A DNA stretch of 64,000 bases. Source: Desulfobulbus rhabdoformis. GTDB lineage: Bacteria; Desulfobacterota; Desulfobulbia; Desulfobulbales; Desulfobulbaceae. Below the pieces are notes generated by a model that worked only from the letters and a program-made list of their open reading frames with translations, was not told the origin of the DNA and did no database searches. The stretch lies in the NCBI RefSeq assembly GCF_016919065.1, contig NZ_JAFFQA010000002.1:1-64000 (forward strand), written 5' to 3'. The translations under genes were made by a program, and so were the position numbers. Numbering within the stretch: the stretch's first letter is position 1; every line of letters starts with the position of its first letter. Of the stretch, positions 59,572-64,000 are shown one piece after another.

Positions 59572-60873
59572 TTATATATGTGCGTGGCGATGGCTTTGGG
59601 CTATCAGCTCTGCATAGGCGCTGTAAAACCGATGCTCGTCAAGACGGGTCGGGGTGACGGCATTGGTCAGGGTATAATAATCAAGGTTGTGGTTGACGAT
59701 CTTGGGGCGAAGTGACGCATGGAGGGGCGTTCCCGGCAGCGGGGTCATGACCGTGATCATTGGCAGGTCAATGGGGTGGTTCTGCAGATAGTGGCTGAGC
59801 TGATCAAAGTCATGCTCGTCGTAATCCGGATCGATGATGAAGTCCCCCACAATGGTGATGCCCAACTGATGCAGAATGGCGATTGCCTCGGTGTTCATTT
59901 TTGCCTTATTTGCCTTGTGCATGGAGAGCAGGCTGCTGTCGTCGATGGCCTCAAAGCCTATGATCACCGCCCGGAGTCCGGCCTTCTTCCAGAGCTGCAA
60001 CATTTCAGGGTGGCGGACCACCGTATCGGATCTGATGTCGGCGAGAAACTGTTTGTTGAGCTGAGCATCAATTATGGCATGGGCCAGGGCCGTTGCTCGC
60101 TCGATGGAACCAAAGGTATTGGCATCAACAAGCCGAATCACGGGTATATCCTGCAGCAGGGCTAGATCTCGAACAACCGCCTGCGCTGATCTCACCAGGT
60201 ACCTTCCCCCAGTTTGGCCTGCTATCGAGCAAAACGAGCATGCGTGGGGACAGCCGAATGCCGAGGCGACAAAACCCATACGAATCCCGAGTTTTTCCAG
60301 GATATAGTGGTCTCGGTACGGCTGGACGAGATTAAATGACGGGGGACGTTCCTCAACCAGATCCGCCTGGGTGGCAGGCGTTTGCTTCAGCGCCAATGCT
60401 TTTCCTGGGGTGACACGGTAGATCCCCCTTGGGAGGACTTCCTGGTTCTCTGTCCCCTTATCAAGCAAGGTGATGAGTTCGCTAAAGGATTGTTTGCCGA
60501 GGCCACGAACAATATAATCGACTTCCCTGCGGTTGAAAAAATTGGGGTCGTTGCTGGCATGGATGCCGCCGACAACAATGATCGCATCGAAGGTTGCACG
60601 TATTGTCGAGGCAATCTGGACGACGGTATTTGCCTCGCAGGTTACCCCCGTGATGCCGACAACATGCGGCGTATGTTCTTGCAGTGCAGTCAGCAGCCCA
60701 TCAGGTTCTGCCTTGAGGTCGACCAGGTGGACGGAGTGCTCCAATAGATTGCCTGCAAGTTCCTCAAGCCCAAGCGGCTCTCCCCGAAAAATTTGTTTGA
60801 TCGAAGTGATGCCATAGCGTTCTTCGGGAATACTGCGGCCACTATCAGGCGGATTGATTAAGAGAATATTCAT
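59572..60873 (-). CDS. B12-binding-domain radical SAM enzyme
   Basis: A 433-residue radical SAM protein. Residues ~1-140 form a cobalamin-binding Rossmann domain (MNILLINPPDSGR, VVGITGVTCEANT, VVGGIHASNDP, IVRGLGKQSF). The radical SAM core has Cys208, Cys212 and Cys215 in CPHACSFC. The C-terminal part ends with a PLPGTPLHA segment typical of the family. Cobalamin-type enzymes often methylate or rearrange unactivated carbons. It lies immediately upstream of the ketosynthase gene and presumably acts on the same product. Confidence 0.85.
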   Translation of the reverse strand: MNILLINPPDSGRSIPEERYGITSIKQIFRGEPLGLEELAGNLLEHSVHLVDLKAEPDGLLTALQEHTPHVVGITGVTCEANTVVQIASTIRATFDAIIVVGGIHASNDPNFFNRREVDYIVRGLGKQSFSELITLLDKGTENQEVLPRGIYRVTPGKALALKQTPATQADLVEERPPSFNLVQPYRDHYILEKLGIRMGFVASAFGCPHACSFCSIAGQTGGRYLVRSAQAVVRDLALLQDIPVIRLVDANTFGSIERATALAHAIIDAQLNKQFLADIRSDTVVRHPEMLQLWKKAGLRAVIIGFEAIDDSSLLSMHKANKAKMNTEAIAILHQLGITIVGDFIIDPDYDEHDFDQLSHYLQNHPIDLPMITVMTPLPGTPLHASLRPKIVNHNLDYYTLTNAVTPTRLDEHRFYSAYAELIAQSHRHAHI

Positions 60874-60914
60874 ACAGGTACAGTCATGCAGGCCGCTCAG
60901 CTGCCAGGAGTCCT

Positions 60915-61973
60915 TTATGCATTCGTTTTGGGCCGCAGAGCGCAGGCCGTTTCCGGATTTTTCCAGCAGGTGGGATCCGAGGCCAGGTAGTCACCGGTCA
61001 TTTGGTAGGCGGCGCCACGGCAACCATAGCATTCTTCACTTTTTTCACAGGTTCCACAGGGCCCCTTAATCGTCGTGCGATAATTTTTCAAGTTTTGCAC
61101 AATCTCGCTGTTTTTGAGGATCTCAGCAAGCGGCTGCTGGCGAATATTGCCCAGAGCAATGGTCACCCCCACGCAGGGCATCACATCACCACGCGCGGTG
61201 ACAACGCAGGAGACCTGATGCCGCATACAGCGATTGCCGACCAGGGGTGGTTGCGGTTCCCAATCCCTGCCGAATTGTTCCCAATCAAGGGTAGAGAGTT
61301 GGGCGAACAGATCGTGGAGTTCCTGAGGACTCACCTCAAGCCAGCTGTTTTTCAGCGCATTGGCCTGGGGGGTGAGAACCTCAAAATAGGGTTCGATGTC
61401 GTGCTCCCGCAGCCATTGCCACAGGTCGACCAACTCCCTCAGGTTCGGCTGACAGATTACGGTACTGGCAGCGAGAAAGAGCTCGGCTGAAGGATAGCCC
61501 ACGCGCTGCAACCGTTGCATTGCCTGGTTTATGATCGCAAAGGCCCCTTTTTTTCCAGCCAAATGGTCCTGGATGGCAGTATCCCTTGAATTCATCTTCA
61601 CCACGACCCGTACCCTTTCCTCCGCCAAGACCTGTGCAAGCTCATCAGTGATGCCACTGCCGTTGGTGAAGAGTTCAATCTCTAAATCCAGGGAGCCGAG
61701 AAAGCGTATCATTTCTATGAGATGAGGATAAATAGAAGGCTCTCCCCCCAGGATGATTATTTTGCGGGCACCCAGTGCCCGGGCCTGGAGAATGACCTCT
61801 TTGATTTCCTGGCGTGACATCTCCTCTACAACCGAGGTCTGCTCTTCCACATAGCAGTATGTGCAGCGGAAGTTGCATTTGCGGCTGAATTCGATCTCCA
61901 TGGACAGGAGTCGGTCGGCAGAGGCCGCGGCTCGTATCTCCTCTTCGGTGAATTCCAGGTTGTAGAGCTGCAT
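60915..61973 (-). CDS. Radical SAM/SPASM-domain enzyme
   Basis: A 352-residue enzyme. The [4Fe-4S] motif is Cys33, Cys37 and Cys40 in CNFRCTYC, with the GGEPSIYP glycine-rich motif following. The C-terminal ~100 residues carry a SPASM-type Cys set (CMRHQVSC, MPCVG, then CGTCEKSEECYGCRG), binding extra clusters. SPASM enzymes modify peptides, sugars or other metabolites and can act as dehydrogenases. AAGGA lies eight bases before the ATG. It lies between two cobalamin-type radical SAM genes. Confidence 0.86.
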   Translation of the reverse strand: MQLYNLEFTEEEIRAAASADRLLSMEIEFSRKCNFRCTYCYVEEQTSVVEEMSRQEIKEVILQARALGARKIIILGGEPSIYPHLIEMIRFLGSLDLEIELFTNGSGITDELAQVLAEERVRVVVKMNSRDTAIQDHLAGKKGAFAIINQAMQRLQRVGYPSAELFLAASTVICQPNLRELVDLWQWLREHDIEPYFEVLTPQANALKNSWLEVSPQELHDLFAQLSTLDWEQFGRDWEPQPPLVGNRCMRHQVSCVVTARGDVMPCVGVTIALGNIRQQPLAEILKNSEIVQNLKNYRTTIKGPCGTCEKSEECYGCRGAAYQMTGDYLASDPTCWKNPETACALRPKTNA

Positions 61974-61975
61974 AG

Positions 61976-63466
61976 TTAATATCCTTCAAGATCCATGAAT
62001 GTATTGATCCTTTCCCAACGTTCGACTTCCCGTTGGTAGCGTCCCTCCCAACCTCCTTTGCGCATGATCCGCCAGTAGTGCATCTTGAGAAATGGCTTAA
62101 AGGCAAAGCGCCAGATCGAGGTCCAGAGTCGACCTTGTTTACGGGCCGGTTCCGGCGGATTCCACCAGCCGATAACCTGTTGCCGTTGCAGCCAGAACTG
62201 GTATTGCAAGGCCTCTGCACTCAGGAACTTGGTGCGGACATTGGCCCAGAGACCGCTGTATTTTTTGTAGTTGTTCTGGTTGTCGATCAGACCCTGTTCC
62301 AGGAGTTGCTGTCGCATTCCCGTCTTGGGATAGGGGGTGAGGATCTGGCAGTAGGAGGCATCGGCACCGAGTTCGACGAAAAATTCGTAATTTTCCCGGA
62401 TCGAATCCTCGTCATCCTCGGGAAAACCGAAAATTAAGCCGCCAATGACCATCAACCCGTATTTATGACAATTTTCGATTGCCTGTTGCGAAGCGGCGAC
62501 GATATCTCCCTTGCCGGCTGCACTCAAGTTTTTCTTTGAGCCGTTTTCTATGCCGAGAAATACGGAACGAAAGCCAGCCTGGGCCATCTTGGCAACCATG
62601 GATTCGTTGGTGGCCATGGAGATGCAATCTGCCTGAACCACCAGGTTAAGGCCCTTGTAGTTGCGAGCGATGATGGCCTCGCACAGTTCCATGACTCGGG
62701 ACGGGTTGAGCACTATGTTGTCATCGGTGATGAAGACCCAACGCGTTTTGCGGTTATAATAGATGTCGTCCAGATCTTCCAGCACCCGACTGATGGGGTA
62801 GGTACGAAAGGTACGGCCGTACATATGCTTCATACTGCAAAAGTTACAGGAGCGAGTGCAGCCCCGTGATGTCTCAAGCAGCTCGATCTTGGAGTAGATG
62901 ATATGGTAGCCCCAGGTCAGGCGGCGCTTATCACGAATCGGCAAACGCAGCGTACTCAGGTCAAGATTCTCGCCCCTTGGGTTATGCACAAACCTGCCTT
63001 CCTCTTTGTGGGAGAGGGAAGGGATCTCCTTGAGCTGGTCGTTTCCTGCCAGGGCATTGACCAGGCGACGACAGCATTCTTCACCTTCCCCACGAACGAT
63101 GAAATCGATCCACTGGGCTTCCGGCGCGCTGGCGATCTCTTCGGCCATCAGGGTGGCATGATACCCCCCCAGGGCTATTTTAGCCGTGGGACAGATCTCT
63201 TTGAGGAGATGAGCTATTTTTATGCAGGTATCGTACTGCCAGGCCATGGCCGAAAGTCCGATCAGGTCGGGCTGGATGCGGTTAACGACTTTAGTCAGGT
63301 ATTTTTTGATTGAGTGGCGTTTGCGGATCAGATCAATCAGAAAAACCTCATGCTCGGGATCGATGTTCCCGCCAACACAGGCAATGCCGTGATTAGGCAT
63401 GTGCACCGCCATCTCGTGGATGATAATAGGCACCACGTCCGGCATGGAGATAAGAAGAACCTTCAT
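61976..63466 (-). CDS. B12-binding-domain radical SAM enzyme (second)
   Basis: A 496-residue enzyme. The N-terminal ~150 residues form the cobalamin-binding domain (MKVLLISMPDVVP, DLIGLSAMAW, ALGGYHATLM, IVRGEGEECC). The core has Cys203, Cys207 and Cys210 in CTRSCNFC. The C-terminal ~90 residues contain a Trp/Arg-rich helical tail (WRIMRKGGWEGRYQREVERW) suggesting membrane-surface contact. It starts four bases inside the PlsC gene end (ATGA), showing a coupled operon. It resembles enzymes acting on lipids or hopanoids, but the substrate cannot be read from sequence. Confidence 0.85.
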   Translation of the reverse strand: MKVLLISMPDVVPIIIHEMAVHMPNHGIACVGGNIDPEHEVFLIDLIRKRHSIKKYLTKVVNRIQPDLIGLSAMAWQYDTCIKIAHLLKEICPTAKIALGGYHATLMAEEIASAPEAQWIDFIVRGEGEECCRRLVNALAGNDQLKEIPSLSHKEEGRFVHNPRGENLDLSTLRLPIRDKRRLTWGYHIIYSKIELLETSRGCTRSCNFCSMKHMYGRTFRTYPISRVLEDLDDIYYNRKTRWVFITDDNIVLNPSRVMELCEAIIARNYKGLNLVVQADCISMATNESMVAKMAQAGFRSVFLGIENGSKKNLSAAGKGDIVAASQQAIENCHKYGLMVIGGLIFGFPEDDEDSIRENYEFFVELGADASYCQILTPYPKTGMRQQLLEQGLIDNQNNYKKYSGLWANVRTKFLSAEALQYQFWLQRQQVIGWWNPPEPARKQGRLWTSIWRFAFKPFLKMHYWRIMRKGGWEGRYQREVERWERINTFMDLEGY

Positions 63467-64000
63467 CGTATGCTCTTTGAAGAGAAGGGGGGAGTGGGTG
63501 AGGGCGTGGCGACATCCAGAACGGAGTGCGCCACGCCATCTTCCATGGCCTGACGAATCCGCTTGCCAAGATCAGCCAGGCTGGATTGCATTTCCTCCAC
63601 CGGGATTGTTTCGACCAGCTGGAGTTGAATAACGTTTTTGCGACTGGCTGCAAACCGAAAGACGCCCGGGGTAAACAGCCGTTCCGTGTTTGTGACGACA
63701 AGGACATGTAGGGGAACGTGAAATTGACGCGCAATCTTCAGAGCCCCCGGGTGCAGGGGCTTGATTCGTCCATCCCGACTTCTCGTACCTTCGGGAAAGA
63801 CAAAGAGATTGCCTCCTGCCGCAAGGTATGCGGGCATGGTTTCCATACGGGAGAGCAGCAGATGGGCAAACGGCCCGCTGGAGGTGGATGGCAGGTACCC
63901 GGCGGTTCGAATGACCCTGCCAAAGATGGGCAGGGTAAAAAAAACAGATTTGACGACGGTGATCGCGCGGTCAAGATGGGCAATCAGCAGCAGGGGATCC
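63463..64000 (-). CDS. PlsC-type 1-acylglycerol-3-phosphate acyltransferase-like protein (5' end outside window)
   Basis: The frame is open through the window end, so only the C-terminal ~178 residues are seen. FVFPEGTRSRDG is the glycerol-phosphate-binding motif of PlsC acyltransferases. The visible start, DPLLLIAHLDRA, follows the position where the catalytic HxxxxD motif should lie; its Asp may be the first visible residue. These enzymes move acyl groups from ACP or CoA onto a hydroxyl at the inner membrane. It is the first gene seen of the minus-strand operon with the radical SAM and ketosynthase genes. Confidence 0.8.
   Translation of the reverse strand, partial: DPLLLIAHLDRAITVVKSVFFTLPIFGRVIRTAGYLPSTSSGPFAHLLLSRMETMPAYLAAGGNLFVFPEGTRSRDGRIKPLHPGALKIARQFHVPLHVLVVTNTERLFTPGVFRFAASRKNVIQLQLVETIPVEEMQSSLADLGKRIRQAMEDGVAHSVLDVATPSPTPPFSSKSIR

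Overview
The window looks like a piece of an anaerobic, Gram-negative proteobacterial or Desulfobacterota (deltaproteobacterial) chromosome. A 1505-residue acyl-CoA dehydratase activase fusion, an RND efflux operon with an outer-membrane lipoprotein, a PagL-like outer-membrane protein and several B12-type radical SAM enzymes point that way. No rRNA or housekeeping marker is present, so the taxonomy is an inference. Base composition is patchy: the first 23 kb are clearly GC-rich, the rest is mixed, and the stretch around 50.4-52.8 kb is AT-rich.

Region 1 (1-20.9 kb) is the tail half of a contractile-tailed (myovirus-like) prophage or tailocin. In order it holds the tape measure (cut by the window edge), a DUF7768 protein, tube/LysM baseplate proteins, gpD, an M15 peptidase, a DUF1353 protein, a gp5-like spike, a PAAR tip, Ig-like accessory proteins, gpW/gp25, gpJ, gpI and a set of fibre and collar proteins. 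All are on the plus strand and most overlap or nearly touch. A repeated element (GGTAAGTAA, a hairpin, then AACCGCC) sits in the only two gaps of more than 60 bases inside this run.

Region 2 (21.0-25.3 kb) is a phage-type amidoligase module: GS-like amidoligase, DUF5049 protein, class II glutamine amidotransferase and a gamma-glutamylcyclotransferase-like (AIG2) gene. It has been damaged. A four-helix-bundle (23S IVP-like) gene bordered by inverted 7-bp repeat arrays lies inside it, the AIG2 gene is frameshifted, and an IS1595-type element with its own frameshifted transposase follows.

Region 3 (25.3-38.8 kb) is one tightly coupled eight-gene operon under a TetR-type regulator: TetR, outer-membrane efflux lipoprotein, periplasmic adaptor, patatin-like lipase, small membrane protein, RND pump, CmpB-HD membrane protein and the large activase.

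Region 4 (38.9-53.8 kb) is an accessory, defence-like island bounded by two different Fic-domain genes. Its core is an eight-gene operon: XRE regulator, RadC, a type I methylase carrying an N-terminal HsdR-like nuclease domain, HsdS, a YhcG-type PD-(D/E)XK protein, a DGQHR plus nucleoside-deoxyribosyltransferase/TIR-like fusion, a DUF6880 protein and RhuM. No separate HsdR motor subunit is present. Downstream lie a tRNA/tmRNA 3'-end-like fragment and a single-gene AT-rich segment flanked by two copies of a roughly 90-bp hairpin repeat.

Region 5 (53.8-64.0 kb) appears to be an undescribed acyl-carrier-protein-dependent biosynthetic locus: a PagL-like protein, a small protein, a BtrH-like acyltransferase, an ABC-2 exporter and an ACP on the plus strand. 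These converge on a minus-strand operon of a PlsC acyltransferase, three radical SAM enzymes and a ketosynthase-III-like enzyme. The probable logic is synthesis of an unusual acyl chain on the ACP, radical tailoring, transfer by BtrH/PlsC and export. The product is unknown.
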